A stretch of DNA of 64,000 bases from Filomicrobium sp. (GTDB lineage: Bacteria > Pseudomonadota > Alphaproteobacteria > Rhizobiales > Hyphomicrobiaceae): contig CP051234.1 of the NCBI GenBank assembly GCA_017792465.1, positions 2,048,606 to 2,112,605 of the forward strand, in the 5' to 3' direction. The notes under the pieces are model-generated. The model was not told the DNA's origin, did not search any database, and saw only the letters and a list, made by a program, of their open reading frames with translations. How positions within the stretch are numbered: the first letter of the stretch is position 1; every line of letters starts with the position of its first letter. Shown one piece after another: positions 8,256 through 16,728 of this stretch. The position numbers and the translations under genes were made by a program.

Positions 8256-9266
8256 CTATTTGATATCGCGCGCAATCCTGAACCCAATTGTCATGTTGCG
8301 CAGATCCGGCAAGTTCCGGAGCCTCATAGATGCCCGCATCTGCCGCGGTCCGTAAAAACACGATCCGCCTCGAAATATTTTCAAGCCTTCCGGATCGAAT
8401 TGCTTCGGGCAGGTTTTCTTGTTGCGTGGCGTTCCGTCGGTCGGGCTTGAGGTGTAATCTTCGCAGAAGTAATCGGCGACCCACTCCCAGACATTACCGT
8501 GGACATTGTAAAGACCCCAAGGGTTCGGCTTGAACGCATCAACCGGGTAAAGTCCCTTCATGTCCCGCTCGCTGCCACAGCCATCGCAACAAGCCATGAC
8601 CGAGCCGCCATCGCGTTTTGGCTCTTTGCCCCACCAATAAGGCGTCACAGACCCTGCACGCGCGGCGTATTCCCACTCTTTCTCAGAGGGCAACCGATAT
8701 CGGAAGCCTGTTTTTTGAGACAGCCAATTTGCGTAGGTATCGGCATCTTCCCAGCTGACGCCGACAACGGGCTGTTTTGGACCGGTGAGATATTTCGCAA
8801 TGCTCTTGTAGGTGATCCCAGTCCCGGTCTTGATATTGTGCTGGCCACTTGGCTCGTCCCATTCCGGGTGTCGGCATCCACCATCATCGACGCACGCCAT
8901 ATAGTCAGCGACGCGAACCTCATACCGGCCGATGGCAAATGCGGGGATCGATATTGAGTGTCGCTGCTCCGTCTTCAGCCGTTGCGGCTCATCGTCTGGT
9001 GATCCCACCATGGCGCCATTTGTCGATGCAGGAACAACGACCATTTCGGGGCACACGATGTCTTTCTGGCAATCCGTGAAGCCTTCGCCACCACCGGCAA
9101 CAATCGACTTTTGCATGCGGCCTGACGGCGGCCCGACCTCAATGAGAATGCGTCGCCCCTGTGCCGTGTCATCCTTGCCTTGCGCATCCGTTAGCACTGT
9201 GCCAACCGCAACCAGGCCGCACACAACAAGTGCGCCAACTGCGATTCCATTTTCAACCTTCAACAC
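8256..9266 (-). CDS. SUMF1/formylglycine-generating-enzyme-like protein, membrane-anchored or secreted
   Basis: The start is taken as GTG 9266, preceded by GGGAGG at about 9 bases; the frame continues upstream without start signals. The 336-residue product begins with a hydrophobic segment (VGALVVCGLVAVGTVL, about 10-25), then an FGE-sulfatase fold: IGRYEVRVADYMACVDDGGC, PVVGVSWEDADTYANWL, YRLPSEKEWEYAARAG, NVHGNVWEWVADYF and FRGGSCFYGPRQMRASMRL. These match the SUMF1/EgtB/PvdO superfamily. The cysteine pair of true formylglycine-generating enzymes is not conserved in the last motif (one Cys only), and no sulfatase lies in the window. It follows the SRPBCC gene on the same strand. Substrate unknown. 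Confidence 0.82.
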   Translation of the reverse strand: MLKVENGIAVGALVVCGLVAVGTVLTDAQGKDDTAQGRRILIEVGPPSGRMQKSIVAGGGEGFTDCQKDIVCPEMVVVPASTNGAMVGSPDDEPQRLKTEQRHSISIPAFAIGRYEVRVADYMACVDDGGCRHPEWDEPSGQHNIKTGTGITYKSIAKYLTGPKQPVVGVSWEDADTYANWLSQKTGFRYRLPSEKEWEYAARAGSVTPYWWGKEPKRDGGSVMACCDGCGSERDMKGLYPVDAFKPNPWGLYNVHGNVWEWVADYFCEDYTSSPTDGTPRNKKTCPKQFDPEGLKIFRGGSCFYGPRQMRASMRLRNLPDLRNMTIGFRIARDIK

Positions 9267-9378
9267 GTCGCCAATCCTCCCACCAATATTGATGTCGCCT
9301 GCACAAACAAAAGGCTGGCAAATATGCCAGCCTCGATCGCGCGCTTGCGTGCGCCCGTTGACAGGCGACACACCAGTT

Positions 9379-9861
9379 TTATTTCGCAAGCTTTTCTTTG
9401 ATGGCGTTGAGGCCGGCGTCGAAGATGCTGGTGATGACTTCCTTCGCCTCGTTGTCGGGCTTACCCTTGGCGGCAAAAGATGCAGTCCAACCAACAGTTG
9501 CGCTTTTGTCGTCGCCTTCGACGTCAAAAACGGCGTTGTAATCCTTAACTGGCAGCGGGCTGTCGGTGATCGTGTACATATAGCCCATGGCATCTGTGCC
9601 CGAGCGCTTTTCCGTGATGGTGCCGCCATCCTTGAGCGTCAGAACGCGAACAGTATCGTCGCCATCCTTGCGTTCTTCGCACTTTGTGACAGCCGGATGC
9701 CAGTCAGAGATTGCACAGAAACCACCGATCGATTTCCAGACCTCTTCAGCACTCATATCCAGTTTGAGTGTTTTCGTAACCTGCAGAGATTGCGCCGCAG
9801 TCGCGACCTGCAGCCCTCCAAGAACAAAGCAAGCAATAAGTGCGAATTTCACTGAGCGCAT
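9379..9861 (-). CDS. Secreted SRPBCC-family (polyketide cyclase/START-like) protein
   Basis: A 160-residue protein with a signal peptide (MRSVKFALIACFVLGG, cleavage near TAA-QS) and an SRPBCC fold: residues 25-50 contain LKLDMSAEEVWKSIGGFCAI followed by DWHPAV, and a later segment gives YMYTITDSPLPVKDYNAVF. Such proteins bind small hydrophobic ligands in a deep pocket. The leader means it acts in the periplasm, which fits an accessory role near the methanol oxidation locus, though no ligand can be named. About 110 bases separate it from the SUMF1-like gene downstream on the same strand; they are probably co-transcribed. Confidence 0.82.
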   Translation of the reverse strand: MRSVKFALIACFVLGGLQVATAAQSLQVTKTLKLDMSAEEVWKSIGGFCAISDWHPAVTKCEERKDGDDTVRVLTLKDGGTITEKRSGTDAMGYMYTITDSPLPVKDYNAVFDVEGDDKSATVGWTASFAAKGKPDNEAKEVITSIFDAGLNAIKEKLAK

Positions 9862-10168
9862 GGGTCCTCACCTGATCTACAGTCTATGTCAAACCGAATT
9901 TTTTTGGCGTTGAGCGGCAGAAATTCCGCCTGCCTCAACTGCAATTTTTTGCAACCCCGAAGAAAAGAAAAGCCGGCGCAAAAGCGCCGACCTAAAACAA
10001 GCTTTGAGGAAGCTGACGAATAAAACCATAGAATGTTATCGAGACATATAGGAGGAGTTCCCAGACCTCCATTGCGTCTTTCCTGAACTGCCGCGCAGAT
10101 CGAAGGCAATTTTTGTCGCCTTGCTGGTGCATTTCTTCCGCTGATCTTCTGAGCCTCTCATCCTGGCG

Positions 10169-10306
10169 TCAAGGCACACCCAGGGACTTCTGGCAGCTCG
10201 CGAGATCGTCGCAGGGATTAGCGATGTCGATCGCCTTCTGACAACCGTAAAGCGATCCGCCAATGCAAAGGCTGAACAATTTGTTCGGATCATCGTGCCC
10301 TGACAT
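10169..10306 (-). CDS. Possible small Cys-containing protein or displaced pseudogene tail
   Basis: A 45-residue frame (MSGHDDPNKLFSLC..., four Cys) at the 3' side of the ankyrin pseudogene, in a different frame. It may be the original C-terminus moved out of frame by an indel, or a small gene. Nothing recognisable; listed because no other gene covers it. Confidence 0.25.
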   Translation of the reverse strand: MSGHDDPNKLFSLCIGGSLYGCQKAIDIANPCDDLASCQKSLGVP

Positions 10307-10329
10307 CTTCTGATTGGCGATCTTGGCGA

Positions 10330-10767
10330 TCACAGCGTGTGCAGTAGAGCGAACACCAGTGCTCCGGTGCACAGAGCCGCGAAGGCGATCGATGCAATCA
10401 ACGACAGTCGATTTTTGGAATCCGACTCATCTTCCTCACCATTCACCGCGAATTGCCTCCGCTTTATTGTGGCGCTTGCTCTCGAAAACAAATTGATCGC
10501 TTGCAGCGCCGCGTCGCTGTTTGAATCTTTGGCAACCATTGAAGCGGTCTTGCCAAGCTAGACCTTTGCCTACAGGTCTGCGCCGTGCTCCAACAAAGTC
10601 TGCACAGACCAGAACTTCCGCTCGCCAATTGCAAGGGCATGAGCGGTAAATCGGAAAGGTGCTTTTTCCTCAATATTCACACCGGCGGCGATGAGCGCCG
10701 TTATCGTTGGCTCATGGTTTTGAAAAGCCGCAGGCATCAGCGGGGGCGACCGAACGTTCTGCAGCAA
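10330..10767 (-). pseudogene. Decayed ankyrin-repeat protein with C-terminal membrane segment
   Basis: One minus-strand frame reads ankyrin-like sequence (LMPAAFQNHEPTITALIAAG, then FTAHALAIGERKFWSVQTLL and EHGADL), meets TAG at 10570, continues AKV, meets a second TAG, then runs on as LGKTASMVAKDSNSDAALQA and ends in a transmembrane helix (LIASIAFAALCTGALVFALL). Both halves share the frame, and HGADLxAKVxLGKTASMVA is a normal ankyrin repeat if the TAGs were CAG and AAG. Two nonsense changes and no clear start mark it as a pseudogene. It resembles the ankyrin part of the XoxJ fusion upstream but was not shown to derive from it. Confidence 0.65.
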
Positions 10768-10866
10768 CGATCTGCTGCCAAGAGGACGTTAAAATGAGTG
10801 GCGAGTCCGCTTATCCGAGCATTCGGAAAACGTCACGACATTTGGCAATGAGCTAATGGCCGTCAA

Positions 10867-11505
10867 TCATAGGATCGAGGCCGTCGCGCTCTTGTTGGCT
10901 ATTGACCTCATCTCGGCGACGTTCTCGGCCGCGAGTTTCGCTTTTATCTCAGCGGCAATGTTGGCAATCGTTTTTTGGCTGAGCTCGAGATCCTCAGCAA
11001 TGCTGCGATACGTATGGCCCTTGGAAATCATGGACAGAACCTGCAGTTCGCGCATCGACAACTGATGCAACGGATTTGAACTTCCGCACACACCGACGTA
11101 GGCCAAATCGGAAGCGATTTCGCGGCTGATGTAGGTGCCGCCGCCAAGCACCTCCTTGAATGCCGCCATGAACTCGTCATGCCAGGTCTCTTTCATCAAA
11201 TAGCCGTTTGCCCCTATTCCGACAGCTTTGCTGACAATGACGGGGTCGCTGTGCATGCTAAAAATGATGACCGGTGTCTGCTTGTCATGGACACGGAGCC
11301 GCTGGACGAACGTCAATCCACCCAAGACACCCGAATGGACGGCAAGATCCACGACAAGGAGGTTTGGCGTGTGCTGGCGGTAAAGCTGAAACCCTTTCGA
11401 GAAGCTCGAAGACGTCCAAACGCTCGCAACGCCTGCTTCTTCAAGGAAACGCTTGCAGCCCTGCAATACAACTGGGTGGTCATCGATGACGAGCACGGTT
11501 GTCAC
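10867..11505 (-). CDS. LuxR/NarL-type response regulator
   Basis: A 212-residue two-domain regulator. The receiver has the acidic pair in LVIDDHP (D8, D9), the phosphoacceptor D53 in LLVVDLAV, a Ser in FSMHSD and the conserved Lys in YLMKETW. The C-terminal LuxR helix-turn-helix (about 145-200) reads LSMRELQVLSMISKGHTYRS and continues IAEDLELSQKTI. Its start overlaps the stop of the ATPase-only kinase by 4 bases (ATGA), so the two form an operon. It probably receives phosphate from a kinase of the HPK7/NarX type. Target genes are unknown; the nearby xox locus is a candidate by position only. Confidence 0.88.
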   Translation of the reverse strand: MTTVLVIDDHPVVLQGCKRFLEEAGVASVWTSSSFSKGFQLYRQHTPNLLVVDLAVHSGVLGGLTFVQRLRVHDKQTPVIIFSMHSDPVIVSKAVGIGANGYLMKETWHDEFMAAFKEVLGGGTYISREIASDLAYVGVCGSSNPLHQLSMRELQVLSMISKGHTYRSIAEDLELSQKTIANIAAEIKAKLAAENVAEMRSIANKSATASIL

Positions 11506-11969
11506 AAAGAGGCTCCCTCAAGTTGAAGTGTCCTGCCAGCTTCATCTGGGAAGGTTTGTCCATTTCCAGTTTCAGTTGGAACGACGAGGCGGATGAGCAC
11601 GCCTTTGGGCGTTGCGCCGTCTATGCTCAAGGAACCGCCGCAGGCCTGCAGGCGCATTTTCATCGTCGTAAGTCCAAAGCCCAATTCGAAATTCTCTGAC
11701 AGTCCAACGCCGTCGTCCTCGATCTCCAGCACGAGCGGCGTCGTAATGTCATCAGGGCTACGATGGCGAAGAGAAACGACGATCTTCATCGCCCTGCCAT
11801 GGCGCATCGCATTCGTCACACCTTCTTGAACGGCTCGGTAGAGCAGCAGGTCCCGCTCCTCACCGTAACTGCGCTGAAGTGTGCCGATGCGATCTACGAA
11901 TGCGATATCCGGATAGCGTTGCCGATATTCCCGCAGCAGCTTGTTCATAGCGTTGACCTGACTTGACAT
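11502..11969 (-). CDS. Histidine kinase reduced to its ATPase domain
   Basis: A 155-residue protein that is almost only a HATPase_c domain of NarX/DegS type: N-box QEGVTNAMRHGRA (about residues 48-60), G1 box EIEDDGVGL and G2 box GFGLTTMKMRLQACGG. The sensor and the HisKA_3 helix with the phosphorylated His are absent; the 170 bases upstream hold no in-frame continuation. Translationally coupled to the response regulator downstream. It could be a truncated kinase, or an ATPase subunit working with a separate His-containing partner. Confidence 0.75.
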   Translation of the reverse strand: MSSQVNAMNKLLREYRQRYPDIAFVDRIGTLQRSYGEERDLLLYRAVQEGVTNAMRHGRAMKIVVSLRHRSPDDITTPLVLEIEDDGVGLSENFELGFGLTTMKMRLQACGGSLSIDGATPKGVLIRLVVPTETGNGQTFPDEAGRTLQLEGASL

Positions 11970-12142
11970 ATCGATGACGCTTTAAGCGCAAGGCAGCTAT
12001 GTGCGGCGGCAAATAAGCTACGCTTTCGGACACCGAAGGCGATAGAGGAGAATTGGTAATTTCCGCTTCCGTTCAGTCCCGAACTTCGTGCGAAATGTCG
12101 GAATTGATTGGGAGGCAGGGTCCGCAGATGGTGGCACATCGG

Positions 12143-12883
12143 CTAAAATAGCATTTTAGAAATGGCCAGGCGAACAAGCTCAGGCAACGATTTTGCACCA
12201 TATCTATCGCGCAAGCGATTGCTCTCTTTAGCGATCGTTTTGTAGGACACGCCCAGTTTAAACGCGATTTCATTCAGGCTCTCGCCATATGCCAGGGATC
12301 GCAGAATTTCAACCTCTCGCTTTGACAATCGACCGCTTTCCGCCGCGCCACTTAATCGGAGCGTTGCAACCTCCTGCAGCAGGTGGTCAGGCAACCAGTT
12401 TTTCCCTTCCGCGACCTTTTCTAATGCATCGATTATTGTTTCTGGAAGCGCCGACTTGCCTAGAAACGCTTTGGCCCCAGCCTCCATCGCGACGGCTGCG
12501 GCGCTGGCAGTTTCGTTGGCCGCCAGGACGATGAATTTGGCGCTCGGGTCCTGAAGGAGCACAGTCTCAAGGAACTCGATTCCCGAGCCATCAGGTAAAT
12601 TCTGTTCGACGAAAGTGATGTCAGGCGCCATTTCCTTAAAGGCAGTTTCTCCCGACGCTAACGAAGCCTCATAGCTGATCTTGATCTCTTGGCGTTCGGA
12701 CAGGATTCGCCGCAATCCTTCTGCGATCAGCGGATGCCCATCAATGATCAGTAGTTCCACGTTCGCGTCGGTCCCGGTGCGAAAATTCGTCCCAAATAGA
12801 GGTTGAGCAAACTTCTTGGCACCATGGAAAGAGCGGTAGTTCATGATGAATGAGGGGGCTTTTTCCCAATATTCATTAAACAT
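12143..12883 (-). CDS. Atypical LuxR-type response regulator lacking the phosphoacceptor Asp
   Basis: A 246-residue protein with a 40-residue N-terminal extension, a receiver domain (about 42-160) and a LuxR-type DNA-binding domain (about 180-245; LSKREVEILRSLAYGESLNE, then IAFKLGVSYKTIAKE). The receiver is degenerate: FVEQNLPDGSG has Glu (E93) where the phosphorylated Asp should be, the acidic pair is D48-G49, and the switch Thr/Ser is Ala (A121). The Lys (K143) remains. Such receivers are usually phosphorylation-independent or locked on. It lies 170 bases upstream of the kinase remnant on the same strand. A start at internal M14 is also possible. Confidence 0.85.
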   Translation of the reverse strand: MFNEYWEKAPSFIMNYRSFHGAKKFAQPLFGTNFRTGTDANVELLIIDGHPLIAEGLRRILSERQEIKISYEASLASGETAFKEMAPDITFVEQNLPDGSGIEFLETVLLQDPSAKFIVLAANETASAAAVAMEAGAKAFLGKSALPETIIDALEKVAEGKNWLPDHLLQEVATLRLSGAAESGRLSKREVEILRSLAYGESLNEIAFKLGVSYKTIAKESNRLRDRYGAKSLPELVRLAISKMLF

Positions 12884-13054
12884 CGAAGAAGCCCGGGAAC
12901 AGCTTCACGGCTTGAACCGCCGCGCATAAGATGGCCACTCGAGCTATGCTTGGGACTCTCTCCGCTTGTGGTCCAATCGCAAGGTGGCATTCAAGAACGT
13001 GGGCAGGATTTCAATTCACGAACAGCCGTTCCGCCGGCGACTGTATTCCGATCC

Positions 13055-13097
13055 AAAAAAAAGGAGCCGTGATCGGGAATGATCACGGCTCCTTTTT
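13055..13097. terminator. Bidirectional rho-independent terminator
   Basis: GGAGCCGTGATC (13063-13074), loop GGGAAT, then the exact complement 13081-13092, flanked by A8 on the left and T5 on the right. It works on either strand; on the minus strand it ends the small secreted-protein gene at 13147-13404. Confidence 0.85.
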
Positions 13098-13146
13098 CTA
13101 TTTCGCTACAGAGGCTTGTTGTTATCGACCCCAGAAACGATCGCGA

Positions 13147-13404
13147 TTAGTCGCGCGTCATGCTCGTCGCAACGAAATCACTGTTGAGCTTGATATCCCA
13201 CTGGCCACCGAACTTGCACTTGGCGTCGTCGACTTCGTAGGCACCCGTGCCTTCGGTTTCTTTTTCCATCTCTCCGCCTTCACAACCCATAGCTGCCAGC
13301 ACTTCGGTGATCTTTTTGGCCTCCTCGTCGGACGGCTTGGAGTCTGCGAATGCTGCGGTTGCGCCGAGAACCAATGCTGCCATTACAGTGATAGAGCGTG
13401 TCAT
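13147..13404 (-). CDS. Small secreted PepSY-like protein
   Basis: An 85-residue protein preceded by GAGGAG at a good distance. A signal peptide (MTRSITVMAALVLGATAAFA) leaves a mature chain of about 64 acidic residues: SDEEAKKITEVLAAMGCEG, YEVDDAKCKFGGQWDIKLN. The pattern of a helix, then a short sheet about the nature of 'DAKC..G..WDIKL', is like single PepSY-type modules, but the match is loose. Two Cys could form a disulfide. It is a single-gene unit ended by the strong terminator just downstream. No function can be given. Confidence 0.7.
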   Translation of the reverse strand: MTRSITVMAALVLGATAAFADSKPSDEEAKKITEVLAAMGCEGGEMEKETEGTGAYEVDDAKCKFGGQWDIKLNSDFVATSMTRD

Positions 13405-13484
13405 AGAGTGTTCTCCTCAATGGAAAGATAGTGCTGAGCTGTGTTCCTAACAGCCGCTTATGATGCACTGCAATGACAATGAGC

Positions 13485-13507
13485 AATTCCCGATGATATC
13501 GGGAATT
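13485..13507. other. Perfect 10-base-stem hairpin
   Basis: AATTCCCGAT, GAT, ATCGGGAATT: a perfect 10-base inverted repeat with a 3-base centre, between the divergently read end of the SPFH gene and the start of the small secreted-protein gene. No T tract on the minus side, so it could be an operator or a weak terminator. Confidence 0.5.
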
Positions 13508-13570
13508 TCTCCTTGTTTCTTTCGGGAGATTTCCGGTGAGCAGAACGACGCCGCGCTCATCGGACGCCGG

Positions 13571-14131
13571 CTAGAATCCCGTCCACATCGCGTATTGGCC
13601 GATGGCGCCGCGCGTGTTGATGGCGAGCGCTCTGGCCGGAGCAAATTCGGTCAATTGCACCTGGATGATCCTAACGCCATAGCCGTTGAGAGCTTCGCTG
13701 CAGCGCTCGGTCAGCTTGTCCTTGAAGGCTTGCCGATCCTCCTGGATTTCCTCCAGCGTATGCTTGCCGATGACTTCGTAAATCGCGCCTTGCGACCTCT
13801 CCATCACGTCTGAGGCCAGATCGGCAACATGGGCGAGTGCTGCGACCACGTCGTCGATGTAATAGGTCACGAGCGCGCCCGCGATCACAGTTTTCAAATC
13901 GCTCGTCATAATGACTTTCGACTGAATCAGCTGGGTCTGGCGAACGACGGCAATCATCTTGAATTGCGTGGCAACCGGCCAATACCAATGTAGTCCCGGC
14001 TTCCACCTGCGAACATGTTTGCCCCACACGAATGCGACCCCCTCGTGCGTCGCCGGCACGATCACCAGCCAGGGAAACAGCTTCATCAAGGTCTGGAAGA
14101 TCTCGCCAATCCACCCGAATGCTCTTTCCAC
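13571..14131 (-). CDS. SPFH/Band 7 domain membrane protein
   Basis: A 186-residue protein with a GTG start at 14131 behind GGAGGAAACGC. A short N-terminal hydrophobic segment (LMKLFPWLVIVPATHEG) leads into an SPFH domain: GVAFVWGKHVRRWKPGLHWY, TSDLKTVIAGALVTYYID and YGVRIIQVQLTEFAPARAL. SPFH proteins assemble into membrane-bound rings that scaffold proteases or lipid domains. At 186 residues it lacks the long C-terminal coiled coil of stomatin or HflK, so it is a short form. No protease partner gene is adjacent. Confidence 0.85.
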   Translation of the reverse strand: MERAFGWIGEIFQTLMKLFPWLVIVPATHEGVAFVWGKHVRRWKPGLHWYWPVATQFKMIAVVRQTQLIQSKVIMTSDLKTVIAGALVTYYIDDVVAALAHVADLASDVMERSQGAIYEVIGKHTLEEIQEDRQAFKDKLTERCSEALNGYGVRIIQVQLTEFAPARALAINTRGAIGQYAMWTGF

Positions 14132-14223
14132 GCGTTTCCTCCGCAGTTATTGCCTTGCCGTCACCGATCCAGCACCACCGACACAGCACTGGAGATCATT
14201 GATTTTGTTGCTCGCCCAACCAT

Positions 14224-15621
14224 TCAATCTATGACCGTCTGGCTCGCATCCTCGCTTAGTACGACAAGCCCATAGCCGTCGATTGTAACCTCGCCCGCCG
14301 CACGCTCACGGAGGACAACGTCCCCCGTCTCAGCATCCAGACGCAAAACATCACAACAGTTTTCAGCGCCCTCTCCCAGCCGGGATAGCTCGATCCGTCG
14401 CCTCTTTGGAAGTGTATTGACAAGGACCGCACTGGTGCGGCCATTTTCGCCGCGCGAAATCACTGCATCGATCCCGCTGAGCGACGGATCGGAAGCCGGA
14501 AAGCGGATCAGATCGCCACGCCGGACATGCTGGGCAACGATCTGCTTGGCAAGGGCCGGCGGCGTCGGGGCTCCCTCGTTGGTCATGAGGCCGTAAGCGT
14601 CATCGCGGCCATACCAGTGCTTCGACGTCGCCGTCCAGCGCATTTCGAGATCAGCTCCGCCGCGCATCAGGTTGACAATCGACGAGGCGTAATAGGCGGC
14701 TCCAAAGACGCTTCTGTTCAGTCCCCCGGTAAAGTCATGCTCATGATGCGCGATGGTATTGAGTTCGCCGCAGAAGTTGAGGATGTCTCGCTCGCCGATC
14801 AAGCGGCCGACAGATCGCGCGCGCGCTTCGTACTGCGGCGTGCGTGACATGGTCAGAGCCTCGAAAGTCGCTCCATTGGGCGAGGCTGGATCGTCGACAA
14901 GCTTGACGGTCACCGTTTCGACTGGCGCGGCCGGGCGCCAGTCCCCGTACATGTGCCAGTTGACGAACGCGAGGTGATCGTCGTCGACGTCATTGAGTAG
15001 CTGTGCGATCCAGTCGAGCCAGTAGGCCCGCTGCGTTCCGTCGATCGATGGCCCGCCGATTTTTACGCCGGCTGGTCCGCAATGCGGCGCCAGCAGTTCG
15101 ACGACCGGTTCAGCAACGGCGCGGTAGATCGCGAGATAGTCTTGATAGGAAAGGTTGCCGCCGACGTCGGGATTATTGGGTTCGTTCCAGACGCACCAGT
15201 ACCAATCCTTGACCTCATCGCCGCCCCACTGCTCAAGGCAATTCCAGGCGACTTCGATGGAGCGCTTGACGTAACGGTCGATGCGGACGGGATCGTTGTG
15301 GGGAGCATCGAACTTGGCAAACGTGATCATCGGCTTGGCGCCGCTGGCGAGGACCGCATCAACCACGGCTGCGAAAAAATCCCAACGCTTGAAGGGGTCG
15401 GGGACAGGCTTGTCGAAGACGAACAGGCGGACTATTTCGGTGTCCATCAACTTGAGACGGCGGTAGATTTCGGAACGGTTATCGTCGAACGCGAAACCGG
15501 GCCAGCCGTCGATCTCATTGAAACCATAGCGCAGACGGTTCTTTTGCCAGCCCGCTGGAACCGTGCGGGCCTCGACTGGCGCCGCCTCGTTGTCTCGTGC
15601 AGATCTGGCTTCCTTGCCCAT
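14224..15621 (-). CDS. GH39-like glycoside hydrolase
   Basis: A 465-residue protein without a signal peptide. The ATG at 15621 is chosen (GAGGAG about 10 bases upstream); a TTG two codons earlier is the alternative. The chain shows a clan GH-A barrel: YGFNEIDGWPGFAFDDN, IVRLFVFDKPVPDP, the acid/base motif WCVWNEPNNPD (E147) and the probable nucleophile in NFCGELNTIAHH, then a C-terminal beta domain. This resembles GH39 beta-xylosidase-type enzymes. It starts 7 bases after the stop of the upstream glycosyltransferase, so it ends a five-gene minus-strand operon. Being apparently cytoplasmic, it may trim a lipid-linked or free oligosaccharide; substrate unknown. Confidence 0.8.
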   Translation of the reverse strand: MGKEARSARDNEAAPVEARTVPAGWQKNRLRYGFNEIDGWPGFAFDDNRSEIYRRLKLMDTEIVRLFVFDKPVPDPFKRWDFFAAVVDAVLASGAKPMITFAKFDAPHNDPVRIDRYVKRSIEVAWNCLEQWGGDEVKDWYWCVWNEPNNPDVGGNLSYQDYLAIYRAVAEPVVELLAPHCGPAGVKIGGPSIDGTQRAYWLDWIAQLLNDVDDDHLAFVNWHMYGDWRPAAPVETVTVKLVDDPASPNGATFEALTMSRTPQYEARARSVGRLIGERDILNFCGELNTIAHHEHDFTGGLNRSVFGAAYYASSIVNLMRGGADLEMRWTATSKHWYGRDDAYGLMTNEGAPTPPALAKQIVAQHVRRGDLIRFPASDPSLSGIDAVISRGENGRTSAVLVNTLPKRRRIELSRLGEGAENCCDVLRLDAETGDVVLRERAAGEVTIDGYGLVVLSEDASQTVID

Positions 15622-15628
15622 CGACAAG

Positions 15629-16684
15629 CTACTCCTCGATGTAACCGATCAGCTCGCGAAGCCGGGCCTCTGGACTGTGACGCTCGCGAAACTCCTTGCG
15701 AATATCCATGACGATTTCGGCGTAGTGCTCGGGGCGTTCCAGTACGTCGAGGATCTTATCGCTATCTTCTTCTCCGCGGATCATCAGCTCGGTTGCCTGC
15801 TCGCCAAAGATTTCGACAACGTACTCGCGGTTTAACAGGAACAGCGGGATTGTGCCCGCCGCGGGTGTTTCGAAGGTGCGACAGGTCACGAAGCCGAGTT
15901 GCTCGAACACGGGACGGTAGACGACGGGATTGAAAACGCCTTTTTCAATCGTTGCTGCGACCTCATCAAACGGCACGGCAGGCAGACCTTCGAAGTTGTG
16001 CGCCTTCATGTAGTCGCGGTCGACGTGGTGCTTGATCTTGGCCTCGCCTTCTTCCATCCAGTCGATGATATCGCCCCAGCCTTCGCCGACTAGCCCGACA
16101 CGGCCGACCTTGTCGCGGACCTTTTCGATCGCCTTGAACACTTTCAGCATGCCACGCCAGCGATGCTTGGTGTGCCCGACGTAGATCATGTCAAAGGGCT
16201 TCTTGACGTCGGTGCGAATGGGCGATTCCCAGGCGGGATCGTAGATGTGAAACAGAAATGGGCGAACGTTCTTGCGGCGCGGATGATAGGTTGGCTGGAA
16301 GATTTTGTCGGTCAGGCTGTCGCAGAAATCGATCCACTCGGTGCTGGCTTCCATCGCGCGATGGTTATAGTCGCCCATGAACCAGATCGGCTCGTTGTAA
16401 TGGCCGTCGCAATCGATGACGATGCGGCGCTCGCGCGGGACCGCGTTCAACAGCCGGACCCAGTCAACGTTGTCACCGAACTGCAGATCGGTCGTCCATT
16501 CGACGACGAAGACAACCGCATCGGCATTCGAGAGGTCTTTGGAATAGTCCAACGCAAAGGCCCACTCGGGCGGGCCATACATGACCACTTCATGACCGGC
16601 CGCTTTCGCCGCGCGCGTATAGCCGCGAAGATCGAGCATCGATCCGGCGTTCTCGTAGCCCCAGTAAACGAAAACAATTTTCAT
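15629..16684 (-). CDS. CgeB-like glycosyltransferase (paralogue 1 of 3)
   Basis: A 351-residue cytoplasmic protein beginning MKIVFVYWGYENAGS. It has the layout of CgeB/spore-maturation-type GT-B glycosyltransferases: N-terminal Rossmann-like half with RRIVIDCDGHYNEP, a central FDMIYVGHTKHRWRGMLKVF segment, and a C-terminal half with TCRTFETPAAGTIPLFL, the sugar-nucleotide region. The same architecture recurs in the next two genes, with clear local similarity (IVIDCDGHYNE against LIIDTDGMYHE and VVLDLWGRYNE), so the three are tandem paralogues. Probably adds sugars to a polysaccharide or glycan made by this locus; donor and acceptor unknown. Confidence 0.82.
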   Translation of the reverse strand: MKIVFVYWGYENAGSMLDLRGYTRAAKAAGHEVVMYGPPEWAFALDYSKDLSNADAVVFVVEWTTDLQFGDNVDWVRLLNAVPRERRIVIDCDGHYNEPIWFMGDYNHRAMEASTEWIDFCDSLTDKIFQPTYHPRRKNVRPFLFHIYDPAWESPIRTDVKKPFDMIYVGHTKHRWRGMLKVFKAIEKVRDKVGRVGLVGEGWGDIIDWMEEGEAKIKHHVDRDYMKAHNFEGLPAVPFDEVAATIEKGVFNPVVYRPVFEQLGFVTCRTFETPAAGTIPLFLLNREYVVEIFGEQATELMIRGEEDSDKILDVLERPEHYAEIVMDIRKEFRERHSPEARLRELIGYIEE

Positions 16685-16728
16685 GGTCTAGTGATCCGGG
16701 CTTCTAAAGGTCGGCAGATGCAGGGATA

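Noticed and set aside
8256-9266. True formylglycine-generating enzyme
   Set aside because: Active-site cysteine pair not seen and no sulfatase substrate gene nearby.
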